This document shows positions 7,653 through 16,812 of a stretch of DNA of 64,000 bases, piece by piece. The number at the start of each line of letters is the position of its first letter. The first letter of the stretch is position 1. Origin of the DNA: an uncultured Prevotella sp. (GTDB lineage: Bacteria; Bacteroidota; Bacteroidia; Bacteroidales; Bacteroidaceae); the NCBI GenBank assembly GCA_944319795.1, contig CALUFA010000002.1, forward strand, positions 86,296-150,295. The letters run 5' to 3'. The notes under the pieces are model-generated. The model saw only the letters and a list, made by a program, of their open reading frames with translations, searched no databases and was not told the origin of the DNA. The translations under genes were made by a program, and so were the position numbers.

Positions 7653-10130
7653 ATGCTTTACACCATAGAAAAAGTAACGACCCTCATAGGCGCGCGCCGA
7701 TACGGACACGCCGAGGGCGGCATACGCTGGCTTCTAACCGACAGCCGCAGCGTGTGCTTTCCTGAAGAAACATTGTTTTTCGCGATACGCTCAGAGCGCA
7801 ACGACGGCCACCGCTACATAGCCGACCTATACCGCCGCGGCGTGAGGAACTTCGTAGTCTGTCAAGTGCCCGAAGAGCATGCAACGGCATACGCCGACGC
7901 AAACTTCCTGAAAGTGCCAAACACGGTGGAAGCACTGCAGCGCCTCGCCGAGCGCCACCGCGACGAGTTCGACATACCCGTAGTTGGCATCACCGGAAGC
8001 AACGGCAAGACCGTAGTCAAGGAATGGCTCTACCAGCTGCTGTCGCCTACGATGATAGTTACACGCAGCCCGCGCAGCTACAATTCGCAGACTGGCGTGC
8101 CCCTGTCCGTATGGCTTTTAGACGAGCACACACAGGTAGGCGTATTCGAAGCCGGCATAAGCCGAAAAGGCGAAATGCAGGCCCTTCGCGACATCATACA
8201 GCCCACTATCGGCGTGCTGACGAACATCGGCGCCGCCCATCAGGAAAACTTCGCATCTATGGAAGAAAAATGCATGGAGAAGCTAAGGCTGTTCCACGAC
8301 GCCGAAGCCATTGTCTACCCTCTCGACGACGCCACCGTAAGCCGTTGCATCGAAGCCGCCGGATGTAAGGGCGAGCGCATAGCATGGTCGGCAAAAGACG
8401 AACACGCCAAGATGTACGTTAAAGGAATAAGGAAAGACGCAACACGCACCACCGTAGACTACGCCTACGACGGCACGCCGGGCAGCTACACCCTACCCTT
8501 CATCGACGACGCCTCGGTGGCCGACTCCGTAGCCTGCGCCGCCACAGCCCTGCGCCTCGGCCTCGCCCCCGAAGAGCTGGCACGCCGCACGGCCGCGCTC
8601 GAGCCCGTGGCCATGCGCCTCGAAGTGAAGCAAGGCCGGCGCGGATGCACGCTCATCAACGACTCGTACAACTCAGATGTAAACTCGCTCGACATCGCCC
8701 TCGACTTCATGAGCCGCCGCCCCGACCACGCCGGCCGTAAGCGCACGCTGATACTGAGCGACATATACCAAAGCGGAAAAGACGGCGACGAGCTATATAA
8801 GGAAGTGGCCGGCATGGCCGCCAAGCGAGGCGTACAGAAGCTGATAGGCATCGGCCCGGAAATAAGCACCCACGCCGACGCCATGAACGGAATACCCGAA
8901 CGCCACTTTTATACAGGCTGCCGGGAGTTCGCCGCCAGTCCCGAGTTCGCCGCACTGCACGACGAGGTGATACTGCTAAAGGGCGCACGCCGCTTCAGTT
9001 TCGACCGCCTGACAGAACTGCTCGAGCAGAAAGTGCACGAAACGATACTCGAGGTGAACCTCAACGCATTAGTGAAAAACCTCAACCATTACCGCTCGTA
9101 CATGCGCCCCGAAACCAAGATAACATGCATGGTTAAGGCCGACGCCTACGGCGCAGGAGCAGTAGAGGTGGCAAAGACGCTGCAAGACCACCGCGTAGAC
9201 TATCTCGCCGTGGCCGTGGCCGACGAGGGCGCCACGCTGCGCCGCAACGGCATAACGGCCAACATTATGATAATGAACCCCGAGACCACCGCCTTCAAGA
9301 CCATGTTCGACTACGACCTCGAGCCCGAAGTATACAGCTTCCGCCTGCTCGACGCACTCGTTAAGGCCGCACGCCGCGAAGGCATCACCGGATACCCCGT
9401 GCACATAAAGCTCGACACTGGCATGCACCGACTCGGATTCGACCCGCAAGCCGACATCGACGAGCTGGTAAGCCGCCTGAAGCGGCAAGACGCTGTGATG
9501 CCGCGCTCGGTGTTCTCACACTTCGTAGGCTCCGACAGCGACGACTTCGACGCATTCTCGGCGCGACAGTTCGCCCTCTTCAAAGCCGGCGCCGACAGGC
9601 TGCAGGCCGCCTTCTCCCACAAGATACTGCGCCACATGGACAATTCGGCCGGCATAGAGCACTTCCCCGAACGCCAGCTCGACATGTGCCGCCTCGGCCT
9701 CGGCCTCTACGGCATCGACAGCCGCGACAACTCCGTGATAAACAACGTGTGCACGCTTAAAACCACGATACTGCAAATTCACAACGTGCCAAAGGACGAA
9801 ACCGTAGGCTACAGCCGCAAGGGCATACTGACACGCGACAGCCGAATAGCAGCCATACCGATAGGCTACGCCGACGGACTGAACCGACGCCTCGGCTGCG
9901 GCCGCTGCCACTGCCTCGTAAACGGCAGCGCGGCTCCATACGTAGGCAACATCTGCATGGACGTGGCAATGATAGACGTTACCGACATCGACTGCTCCGA
10001 GGGCGACACCGTCGAGATATTCGGCGACAACCTGCCAGTAACAATACTATCCGACGCAATCGGGACGATACCATACGAGGTGCTGACCAGCATCAGCGGA
10101 AGAGTGAAACGGGTCTATTTCCAAGACTGA
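7653..10130 (+). CDS. murF-alr: Bifunctional MurF ligase / alanine racemase
   Basis: Fusion that makes D-alanine and joins D-Ala-D-Ala to UDP-MurNAc-tripeptide for peptidoglycan. Residues 1 to about 450 are MurF: the ATP loop GITGSNGKTVVKEW at 112-125, FEAGISRKGEM, and NDSYNSDVNSL. Residues about 455-825 are alanine racemase: PLP lysine near 495 in MVKADAYGAG, KLDTGMHRLGF, RLGLGLYGI, catalytic Tyr near 720 in TVGYSRKG, and GYADGLNRRLG. The fusion is a known Bacteroidetes arrangement. The start is MLYTIEKVTTLI at 7653; an upstream ATG at 7560 would translate simple repeats. A D-Ala-D-Ala ligase is not in the window. Confidence 0.96.
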   Translation: MLYTIEKVTTLIGARRYGHAEGGIRWLLTDSRSVCFPEETLFFAIRSERNDGHRYIADLYRRGVRNFVVCQVPEEHATAYADANFLKVPNTVEALQRLAERHRDEFDIPVVGITGSNGKTVVKEWLYQLLSPTMIVTRSPRSYNSQTGVPLSVWLLDEHTQVGVFEAGISRKGEMQALRDIIQPTIGVLTNIGAAHQENFASMEEKCMEKLRLFHDAEAIVYPLDDATVSRCIEAAGCKGERIAWSAKDEHAKMYVKGIRKDATRTTVDYAYDGTPGSYTLPFIDDASVADSVACAATALRLGLAPEELARRTAALEPVAMRLEVKQGRRGCTLINDSYNSDVNSLDIALDFMSRRPDHAGRKRTLILSDIYQSGKDGDELYKEVAGMAAKRGVQKLIGIGPEISTHADAMNGIPERHFYTGCREFAASPEFAALHDEVILLKGARRFSFDRLTELLEQKVHETILEVNLNALVKNLNHYRSYMRPETKITCMVKADAYGAGAVEVAKTLQDHRVDYLAVAVADEGATLRRNGITANIMIMNPETTAFKTMFDYDLEPEVYSFRLLDALVKAARREGITGYPVHIKLDTGMHRLGFDPQADIDELVSRLKRQDAVMPRSVFSHFVGSDSDDFDAFSARQFALFKAGADRLQAAFSHKILRHMDNSAGIEHFPERQLDMCRLGLGLYGIDSRDNSVINNVCTLKTTILQIHNVPKDETVGYSRKGILTRDSRIAAIPIGYADGLNRRLGCGRCHCLVNGSAAPYVGNICMDVAMIDVTDIDCSEGDTVEIFGDNLPVTILSDAIGTIPYEVLTSISGRVKRVYFQD

Positions 10131-10198
10131 CGGAATAAATAGGCACGATGCCCCTCATCAGTCATCCGCCGGTTTCCGCCTCACAACATTGACAAACA

Positions 10199-10259
10199 AT
10201 AACATTAAGGCTGACAGACGCTAAGAAATGCCACTGCGTCTGCCAGCCTTTAATGTTAT
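10199..10259. terminator. Long hairpin between convergent genes
   Basis: Arms 10199-10221 and 10236-10259 pair over about 23 bp with one mismatch and one bulge, loop 14 nt. There is no uridine tract on either side, so it could end or protect the murF-alr message rather than act as a classic intrinsic terminator. Confidence 0.5.
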
Positions 10260-10302
10260 CAACACGCCTGTTCCGTATAAGAAATTTTACGTATGTTTGT
10301 TG

Positions 10303-10506
10303 TCACAATGTCACATCAAGCGCTATTCCATTGATAATTAACTGCTTACGGCGTGACATTGAAAGCGGTCGACATTCACCAATCGTCACCACACCGGTTG
10401 ACGGCAAGTTGACAAACGACGTGAATGTGGTGACAACGCATCCGCATTAATGTCACACGTTAAACAACTGACGTTAAGCGTTTTACGGCCGCAAGTGACA
10501 TTGTGA
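10303..10506. repeat. TIR element A (TCACAATGTCAC ... GTGACATTGTGA)
   Basis: A 204-bp segment with perfect 12-bp inverted ends TCACAATGTCAC and GTGACATTGTGA. Several AATGTCAC/GTGACATT motifs lie inside it in both orientations. A diverged copy of 186 bp lies at 56578-56763 with the same ends and the same internal motif order. No ORF inside. Confidence 0.75.
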
Positions 10507-10649
10507 AGGTAATTTTACCGACAAACAAACAACCGTAACATATCTTGCGGCTGACGGCGTATCCGCCAGTCGGCCGCCAACAAACTGACATTCAACCATA
10601 TACGCAACATCACGAAACGCTGGCGGAGATTATATCCGAAAAACATCCG

Positions 10650-10698
10650 CACTGCGTTTTGCCGTGAACCATCGTGTAAAAGACGGCAAAACGCAGTG
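10650..10698. repeat. 16-bp perfect inverted repeat within R2
   Basis: cactgcgttttgccgt (10650-10665) and its exact reverse complement (10683-10698) with a 17-nt loop. The arms span the first two units and the flanking spacers of array R2. Confidence 0.75.
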
Positions 10699-10736
10699 TG
10701 AAAGGTTACGTTTCATAATGCAAAAACGCCACTTAT
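10656..10736. repeat. 22-bp-period array, copy R2 (4 units, 81 bp)
   Basis: Units gttttgccgtgaacc, aaaagacggcaaaac, gaaaggttacgtttc and aaaaacgccacttat at exact 22-bp steps, spacers atcgtgt, gcagtgt and ataatgc. More degenerate than R3 and R5 but in register. Confidence 0.7.
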
Positions 10737-10785
10737 TTCCAACGTATGACGAAACGATTATATGAATATCCGTTTACGTCCGTAC

Positions 10786-13700
10786 CTATTTGGATTTTCT
10801 CGGCTGTCCTTTTTGAACGGTATTCCCGACACGATACAAGTCGTTACCCTCGATATGGATAACAGGTATCTCTACCTTGAACACACGGTAGTCCCCAAAA
10901 CTTTCAAAGGCGGAATTGACCCTCCAGGCATTTTCAGCCCCAATCCTGCTATTCAACTTGCAACTGAAATAATTCATGAACCTATCCATCGCCGTCTTCT
11001 CGTTACATTGTTGTCCGTAGTCGAAATATTCCAAGTCGTTATGAAGTCCGGTAACAACCCCCTCGTCGTTTACACCGATATACAACACTCCGCCTTTAGC
11101 ATTCATCATAGCAAGTATTACGCGCAAGATGTTACCCGATTGTTCTTCGGCGTTTACACGCCCTCCATTGTTGGGCGGATAAACGAGCGACGTCTTAAAT
11201 TCCAATACGTCGCTTTCATCGCCGTCAATCTTAAATCTTTCAGGCTTTATAATATCTACGTTTATGGTCTTTCCTATTTCGTCCAACACGTTGCCTTGCA
11301 TTTGAAATGCCCCGTTAGGTAATAAGTTACCAGATAATACAAGTCGCGCCAAATTCCTTTCAATCGGCGAGGCCGACGTTTTAAAATATTTGATAAGCTC
11401 ATCGTCCAAATCCTTCACAACGTTGATTCTTTTATATTTTGAAAGGATTGTGACTATATTTTTCAGCTCGTTAGTTCCTTCGTTTTCCGGCAATTTAATG
11501 ATAAAATCCATAAAATCTTCGACATTACGGGCTGAAAGGTTGTTGTTTAAAGAAAAGTCATATAAAATCTCAGCGTATTTCATACGCATTTCATACGCCC
11601 TTTCAGATTTTTCAATACCGACAAGTTTGGCCATCATTTCACATACCGCCAAATAACCATACCTGCGCCTCGGGTTGCGCTCGGTTTCCGACATCTTACT
11701 CACCAAGTCCGCCACGGTTAATATAAAATCCTTACCAACTTCAGATGTGTTACATGCCTTATTCGCAAAACTGGGTTCTTTCTTATACAATGTCATCTCT
11801 TCACCGTAACAGAACTCATTCAATAATTTCAAATATTCGGCATACATTTCCCTTTGCGTGGGCGGAAGTTTGTCGTCGACGTCACATTCAAATTCGGCCG
11901 ACACCTTTCCCCTTTGGCTGACATCGGTAATGATTGCGCTGACATACGACTTTATTTCCAACTCGTCTTCCGTCTTTACGTAGATAAAAAGGCCGTTGTC
12001 GGTTACGCAACTGTAAGTGCCGTCATTGCCGTTTGTTACGACGCATCTTGCTTCATCGCCGTAAGATAATTTGTCTCTTACGAAGCCTGTTTTGTATCCT
12101 TCGAAATTAAAGGCAATCCTACCGTCACCGTCAATTATACAAACGCCCTTGAAAAGCAGGCTTGAACCGTCTGAACCATTGAAATCGTCTAACCTTAAAC
12201 CGGGCCTGCGGTAAAACAACAGGTCCCTGAAACTTATCTTGTAATCTTCATCATGGCCGACGACCTTACATAAGGCAGTTTCTTCGTCTATTATTTTCGT
12301 AACATAAACATCCACTTCCTCGCCGTTATCCAAAGGCATATTTCTTCTCACGGCCGTCTTCACCGGCGTGGACACGGCGATGCGTGCCTCGTTCCACGAA
12401 TCACGTATCTCACGGAAATCTTTTTCGTCATCCAAGCGTGACAGGCTTTTGCCATAGCAGACATAGACGGATAAATTGTCTGACAATTTAAATTCAGACA
12501 TTTTATCACGATTATTATAATTCAACGGGAACAAATAAATTCCGTTATGCCCAAACAGGCATACAGAAGTACCATTTCCGTAATAAAACACTTTTTGCCC
12601 GTCGGATTTTATATCCGCAATACAAAGTGTGTACAAATCAGATTTTACAATGTCGCCGAGCCTGCCCCATTCTAAATTAATAAGCTGCTGTTTATCGGCA
12701 AACAAGCTGTTGTACGCATTTTCCAACAATGCCATCTTATCATTTACGAAAAATGAAAGCAGCACATACAGCTTGCCGACGTAAACGCAGACATTCGGCT
12801 CCCCAAGCCTGCACTTTATCTTTATAAGGAAACATAGGGCGAGAATACCGTTTTTTATGTCATTGCGTGCCTCATCGGAAACGAACATGCAATTAGCCCA
12901 TTTGCCAGACGAACGTTGTACGCACATTTGCAATATGGCCTCAACCAACAAATAAATCTTGTCACCGCAACATTCGTCTTCGCCGAGCCGGCCTATCTTA
13001 TCAAGCAATACCCCCATGCACCCGCTCTGCATTTCCGGCGACGATGTGAATATATATAAAAGGTATCTGAATTTCCGTTCGATCCTATACTGGTAATAAT
13101 CTGAATCCAAGGATTCTATTATCTTACTTACCATTTCCTCTTTATTGCTTACAGCCATGACATCCCTATAATCCTCGCAAATCTCTATGGAGCGTGCCAA
13201 CGGGGATTTATATTTTTTCTTTTCCGTATTCGTCATTTCCATCATGAAAGGCGAATGCTCGATTTTATTTATCCAGCCATCACACAGCATCGACAAGAAC
13301 TCCACCTTGCGCTCTTCAGACGACAGCAACAAAGATATTACAATCTGTTCAATTTCCTCGGAGAAGTCCAACAGCCAACTTCCTTCCCCGGCCTCATACG
13401 ACTCGGCCACATCAGACATGAAATCTTCCTTGAAAACAGAGTCGAGCCAACCGGCAAATCCGTCGTTCTCGTCAAAACAAAATATTTCCCGCTTCTCTTG
13501 GAAAACTATATGGCTCGGATCGGCATCAAATAAAAACAATTTGGGCCTTTCATCGTCAAAATCAAATCCCTTATATAAACATTCTATTACTTGTCCGACT
13601 TCCAAATCGTCTCGTGAATCCGAAAAAGGCAATGTGAAAATGGTTATGCCCTCGTCTTTTATCATTTCTTGTTCAAGTTCGTAATATCCCTTTTCTATCC

Positions 13701-13950
13701 GCTTATTTTTCACCTTAAATATATAAGTTATGGAAGTTTTGTAAAATTCATCAATCAAAACATGCCAATCCTGCCATATATGTTCTTTTGAATTTATCAC
13801 ACATTTGATCTTATCCGGCTGTGGTCTGTCTTTTTGAAAATTGAACAATGGCACCTTATACTCGTTGCCATTATAGCTAATCACAAACCTATCTTTTTCC
13901 GAACCTAAACCTTTCTCCGTCCGTAATACTTCAAATTCTTGAATCTTCAT
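10786..13950 (-). CDS. Large protein with C-terminal Schlafen-like AlbA_2 domain
   Basis: A 1054-residue protein of unknown role. The last about 150 residues match the AlbA_2/AAA_4 (Schlafen-type) putative nucleic-acid-binding domain: LEFKTSL, then MMNAKGGVLYIGVNDEG and GLHNDLEYF. Upstream, about residues 540-680 look like tandem OB/S1-like beta barrels (VDVYVTKIIDEE, EARCVVTNGNDGTYSC, IYVKTEDELEIKSYVSAIITD), and residues 1-500 are acidic, alpha-rich and unfamiliar. No signal peptide or membrane segment. It is a lone gene flanked by repeat-rich DNA, which fits an accessory gene. A role in defence or RNA metabolism is possible but is inference only. Confidence 0.85.
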   Translation of the reverse strand: MKIQEFEVLRTEKGLGSEKDRFVISYNGNEYKVPLFNFQKDRPQPDKIKCVINSKEHIWQDWHVLIDEFYKTSITYIFKVKNKRIEKGYYELEQEMIKDEGITIFTLPFSDSRDDLEVGQVIECLYKGFDFDDERPKLFLFDADPSHIVFQEKREIFCFDENDGFAGWLDSVFKEDFMSDVAESYEAGEGSWLLDFSEEIEQIVISLLLSSEERKVEFLSMLCDGWINKIEHSPFMMEMTNTEKKKYKSPLARSIEICEDYRDVMAVSNKEEMVSKIIESLDSDYYQYRIERKFRYLLYIFTSSPEMQSGCMGVLLDKIGRLGEDECCGDKIYLLVEAILQMCVQRSSGKWANCMFVSDEARNDIKNGILALCFLIKIKCRLGEPNVCVYVGKLYVLLSFFVNDKMALLENAYNSLFADKQQLINLEWGRLGDIVKSDLYTLCIADIKSDGQKVFYYGNGTSVCLFGHNGIYLFPLNYNNRDKMSEFKLSDNLSVYVCYGKSLSRLDDEKDFREIRDSWNEARIAVSTPVKTAVRRNMPLDNGEEVDVYVTKIIDEETALCKVVGHDEDYKISFRDLLFYRRPGLRLDDFNGSDGSSLLFKGVCIIDGDGRIAFNFEGYKTGFVRDKLSYGDEARCVVTNGNDGTYSCVTDNGLFIYVKTEDELEIKSYVSAIITDVSQRGKVSAEFECDVDDKLPPTQREMYAEYLKLLNEFCYGEEMTLYKKEPSFANKACNTSEVGKDFILTVADLVSKMSETERNPRRRYGYLAVCEMMAKLVGIEKSERAYEMRMKYAEILYDFSLNNNLSARNVEDFMDFIIKLPENEGTNELKNIVTILSKYKRINVVKDLDDELIKYFKTSASPIERNLARLVLSGNLLPNGAFQMQGNVLDEIGKTINVDIIKPERFKIDGDESDVLEFKTSLVYPPNNGGRVNAEEQSGNILRVILAMMNAKGGVLYIGVNDEGVVTGLHNDLEYFDYGQQCNEKTAMDRFMNYFSCKLNSRIGAENAWRVNSAFESFGDYRVFKVEIPVIHIEGNDLYRVGNTVQKGQPRKSK

Positions 13951-14037
13951 AATTTTATCGATTTAAAGTTTTTACAAATACAGTTATAACCTATTTCCAA
14001 AAAGGGAACGATTAATTAAACATTATATAAATTAATG

Positions 14038-14069
14038 CAAAGATACAATTAAAATATAAATATTACAAC
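14038..14069 (-). promoter_or_regulatory. Promoter of the Schlafen-like gene
   Basis: TATCTTTG at 14045-14038 on the minus strand, with GTTG (one mismatch to TTTG) at 14069-14066, 20 bp upstream. About 90 bp from the start codon. Confidence 0.6.
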
Positions 14070-14257
14070 AATTTTCGTTGATAATGATAAATATCAAAAG
14101 TAGGTAAGCCCAAATTTGTCATATTTTGGAAATTTATCTGTCACATGATGGAATACAGTCGTTTGGCATTCTTCACATATTTAATAAAAAAACATGCATC
14201 GGCCGTCCTGTTAATTTATTTTAACGATAGGCGTCGTATTTTTTATGGAAAAAACAG

Positions 14258-14265
14258 TAACTTTG
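14258..14265 (+). promoter_or_regulatory. -7 box of the MFS transporter gene
   Basis: TAACTTTG about 50 bp before the start codon. The -33 region is T-rich (TATTTTTTATGG) without a clean TTTG. Confidence 0.55.
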
Positions 14266-14314
14266 CGCAAAACTTACTTTTAAACAGATACTATCAATCA
14301 AAATTAATAAATAA

Positions 14315-15766
14315 ATGAACCCAATTCAAACTACTAAGATGACCAACTTCCGTTGGGTCATTTGTGCGTTGCTTTTCTGCGCTACGACGGTGAACTACCT
14401 CGACAGGCAGGTTCTCTCGCTGACGTGGAAAGATTTTATCGCGCCTGAGTTCCACTGGGATGATGCCCATTACGGCATGATTACCGGTTTCTTCTCTGTG
14501 TTTTACGCTGTGGCGTGCCTGTTCGCCGGCAAGTTCGTCGATTGGATGGGCATCAAGAAAGGTTACCTTTGGGCCATATTCATTTGGTCGCTGGGCGCGT
14601 GCTTGCACGCCGGCTGCGGCTGGGTGACAATGGAAATCGAAGGACTTGAGTCGGTGGCAGCATTGCGTGCCGTAGAGGCCGGCAGCGAAGTGGCAATAGC
14701 CATCGCCACGCTGAGTACATGGCTGTTCCTTGCATGCCGCGCAATATTGGCATTAGGCGAGGCTGGCAACTTCCCCGCCGCCATTAAGGTTACGGCCGAA
14801 TTCTTCCCCAAGAAAGACCGCGCCTTCGCTACGTCTATCTTCAACTCCGGTGCGTCAGTTGGCGCATTGGCCGCTCCGCTTACGATTCCAATCCTTGCCA
14901 AGCATTTCGGATGGGAGATGGCGTTCATCATAATCGGTGCGATTGGTTTCGTATGGATGTTCTTCTGGGCTCACCTTTACGAACGTCCCGAAAACTCTAA
15001 GCATGTAAACAAGGCCGAGCTCATCTACATCAACCAGGACGACGAAGAAGAGGCAAAACCGGCTGAAGAGGCAAAAGAAGAAAAAACCATACCGTTCTTG
15101 AAATGCTTCATGTACAAACAGACGTGGTCGTTCGTTGTGGGCAAGTTCTTCACCGACGGCGTATGGTGGTTCTACCTGTTCTGGGCACCGGCTTACTTCT
15201 CCGACCAATTTGGTTACAAGACTTCGTCAGCCATGGGCATGGCACTCATATTCGTGCTCTACCTTATCGTAACGGTACTGTCAATATACGGCGGTTATCT
15301 GCCTAAACTCTTTGTTGAAAAGAAGGGCATGGGCCCGTACTCAGGCCGTATGCTGGCTATGCTTATCTTCGCGTTCTTCCCGTTGTTCGCGCTGTTCGCC
15401 CAGCCGCTTGGCGCTTACTCGGTATGGTTCCCGGCAATTATCATCGGTTTGGCCGGAGCAGGCCACCAGGCATGGTCGGCCAACCTGTTCTCGACAATCG
15501 GCGACATGTTCCCGAAATCGACAATCGCCACCATTACCGGTATTGGTGCGATGGCCGGTGGTATAGGCTCACTGCTGATCAACCTTGGCGCAGGTGAACT
15601 GTTCACATACGCTGAGAACGCCGGAGCAGCATTCACATTCCTCGGTTTCGAGGGCAAGCCTGCCGGTTACATGATCATCTTCTGTATCTGCGCAGTAGCC
15701 TACCTCGTGGCATGGACGATAATGAAAACTCTCGTACCGAAGTACAAACCAATCGTAGTTGAATAA
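14315..15766 (+). CDS. MFS transporter, ExuT-like (hexuronate/anion:cation symporter family)
   Basis: Inner-membrane transporter of about 12 helices, 483 residues. The N-terminus shows ATTVNYLDRQVLSL, the helix 1 signature of the anion:cation symporter family, and GEAGNFPAAIKVTAEFFPKKDRAFAT closely follows the ExuT helix 4-5 pattern. An acidic, Lys/Glu-rich cytoplasmic loop (EEEAKPAEEAKEEK) lies between helices 6 and 7. Hexuronate uptake is the best guess, and a pectate lyase at 30.5-32.1 kb would supply galacturonate, but the two are not adjacent. It has its own promoter and a strong terminator, so it is monocistronic. Confidence 0.85.
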   Translation: MNPIQTTKMTNFRWVICALLFCATTVNYLDRQVLSLTWKDFIAPEFHWDDAHYGMITGFFSVFYAVACLFAGKFVDWMGIKKGYLWAIFIWSLGACLHAGCGWVTMEIEGLESVAALRAVEAGSEVAIAIATLSTWLFLACRAILALGEAGNFPAAIKVTAEFFPKKDRAFATSIFNSGASVGALAAPLTIPILAKHFGWEMAFIIIGAIGFVWMFFWAHLYERPENSKHVNKAELIYINQDDEEEAKPAEEAKEEKTIPFLKCFMYKQTWSFVVGKFFTDGVWWFYLFWAPAYFSDQFGYKTSSAMGMALIFVLYLIVTVLSIYGGYLPKLFVEKKGMGPYSGRMLAMLIFAFFPLFALFAQPLGAYSVWFPAIIIGLAGAGHQAWSANLFSTIGDMFPKSTIATITGIGAMAGGIGSLLINLGAGELFTYAENAGAAFTFLGFEGKPAGYMIIFCICAVAYLVAWTIMKTLVPKYKPIVVE

Positions 15767-15789
15767 CCGATTAATCTATTTCAATTATA

Positions 15790-15835
15790 ACAAGAAGGGA
15801 CGTTTATAGGTAAAGCGTCCCTTCTTGTCGTTTTT
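15790..15835 (+). terminator. Intrinsic terminator of the MFS gene
   Basis: 13-bp perfect stem acaagaagggacg/cgtcccttcttgt (15790-15802, 15816-15828) followed by CGTTTTT. Confidence 0.95.
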
Positions 15836-15856
15836 AAAGTTTTGAAAATAAATTCT

Positions 15857-16252
15857 TTAGACTAATCGGTATTTCTTTATTATAACAGGCGATAATAAAG
15901 TGGTCAATAAAACCAGTAGCCACAAATTACCTGTCAATGGATTATAAGCGTTGAGAAGTTCTATAATCGTATTACCGCCTACCAGTCCTGCTGCAAATTC
16001 AAAAGCTATTGTTAAAACGCTCCAACATACCCCTATCAGCCAGCAATCTTTTGATGTGATATCTTTCGTAATCCGAAACAATAGCAACCAAGTTGTCAGG
16101 AAAATGCACACGCTTAACGTAATCCCACTAACAGGTAATGCCCATTCCTCTCCGACAACCTTCGCCAATACATATTCACGCAGTCCTCCATTGATGATTG
16201 CTTCCGGGATAAAGGACAACCAGATTACGAGGGATTTCAGGATATTCATCAT
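15857..16252 (-). CDS. Small integral membrane protein, function unknown
   Basis: 131 residues with about four hydrophobic segments (LVIWLSFIPEAII, LSVCIFLTTWLLLF, WLIGVCWSVLTIAFEFAAGL, LWLLVLLTTLLSPVII). I do not recognise a family with certainty. The start overlaps the stop of the GrpB gene by 4 bp, so it is likely translationally coupled. Start may be MMN or the second Met. Last gene of a GNAT-GrpB-membrane protein trio; the cluster has a more AT-rich, accessory look than its neighbours. Confidence 0.75.
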   Translation of the reverse strand: MMNILKSLVIWLSFIPEAIINGGLREYVLAKVVGEEWALPVSGITLSVCIFLTTWLLLFRITKDITSKDCWLIGVCWSVLTIAFEFAAGLVGGNTIIELLNAYNPLTGNLWLLVLLTTLLSPVIIKKYRLV

Positions 16253-16809
16253 ATTTTGGAAATGGACATGTGCTTAAGTATTTTATAGACTACTTCCGAC
16301 TTGGCATCGGCATAATCTTGAAGGTATTTCCATTTTTTCCGTGCAAGACGTCTCTTGGTTTCAGCATAGAGGTTACGGTCGTCCTCATGTGTCCGTAACC
16401 AGTCTCGGAAGTCAATCATCCGCTGTGCTTCATCACAATCTATGGAAAAGACATGAAGGTTGACTTCGGGTTCTATTCCTTTCAGCATTCTGTGTCCGTA
16501 CCAATCCGACTCCCTAATCCTCATAACATACCCGGCTTTCTCCAATTCCGGCACATACGAGCCTTCATCAGAGGAATCCTTAACGAGGAGAAGAACATCT
16601 ATGATTGGTTTTGCGCACAGGCCGGGCACGGATGTAGAACCGACATGTTCTATAACAATTCCATCCCTGTTCAGGGCATTGTCTATCTTTTGCCTTTCCG
16701 CTTCGTATAAAGCTGTCCATTCCGGATTGTATTCTTTCAATTCAATACATCCGGACAATTCTGACACTTTCCCTATTGTAACTTTGTTGAGATATTCTTG
16801 TGTCGCCAT
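16249..16809 (-). CDS. GrpB (UPF0157) family protein
   Basis: Nucleotidyltransferase-fold protein of the GrpB/UPF0157 family, 186 residues. The family block HVGSTSVPGLCAKPIIDVLL (about residues 54-73) holds the conserved GSTS and the Asp of the metal site; EYNPEWTALYEAE precedes it and NLHVFS and FRDWLRTHEDDRNLY follow, as in family members. Enzymatic role is unknown; some members are fused to CoaE. It lies 3 bp after a GNAT gene and overlaps a small membrane protein gene by 4 bp. Confidence 0.9.
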   Translation of the reverse strand: MATQEYLNKVTIGKVSELSGCIELKEYNPEWTALYEAERQKIDNALNRDGIVIEHVGSTSVPGLCAKPIIDVLLLVKDSSDEGSYVPELEKAGYVMRIRESDWYGHRMLKGIEPEVNLHVFSIDCDEAQRMIDFRDWLRTHEDDRNLYAETKRRLARKKWKYLQDYADAKSEVVYKILKHMSISKI

Positions 16810-16812
16810 TGT

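Larger units (their letters stand above)
10131..10785. other. Convergent intergenic region packed with repeats
   Basis: A gene-free stretch between two convergent genes. From left to right it contains a 23-bp stem hairpin (10199-10259), an element with TCACAATGTCAC inverted ends (10303-10506) and a four-unit 22-bp array (10656-10736). No ORF in it has coding character. Confidence 0.75.
13951..14314. other. Divergent AT-rich intergenic region
   Basis: It separates the Schlafen-like gene (minus) from the MFS gene (plus) and carries one candidate promoter for each (14038-14069 minus, 14258-14265 plus). The remainder is AT-rich; I see no other structure. Confidence 0.6.
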
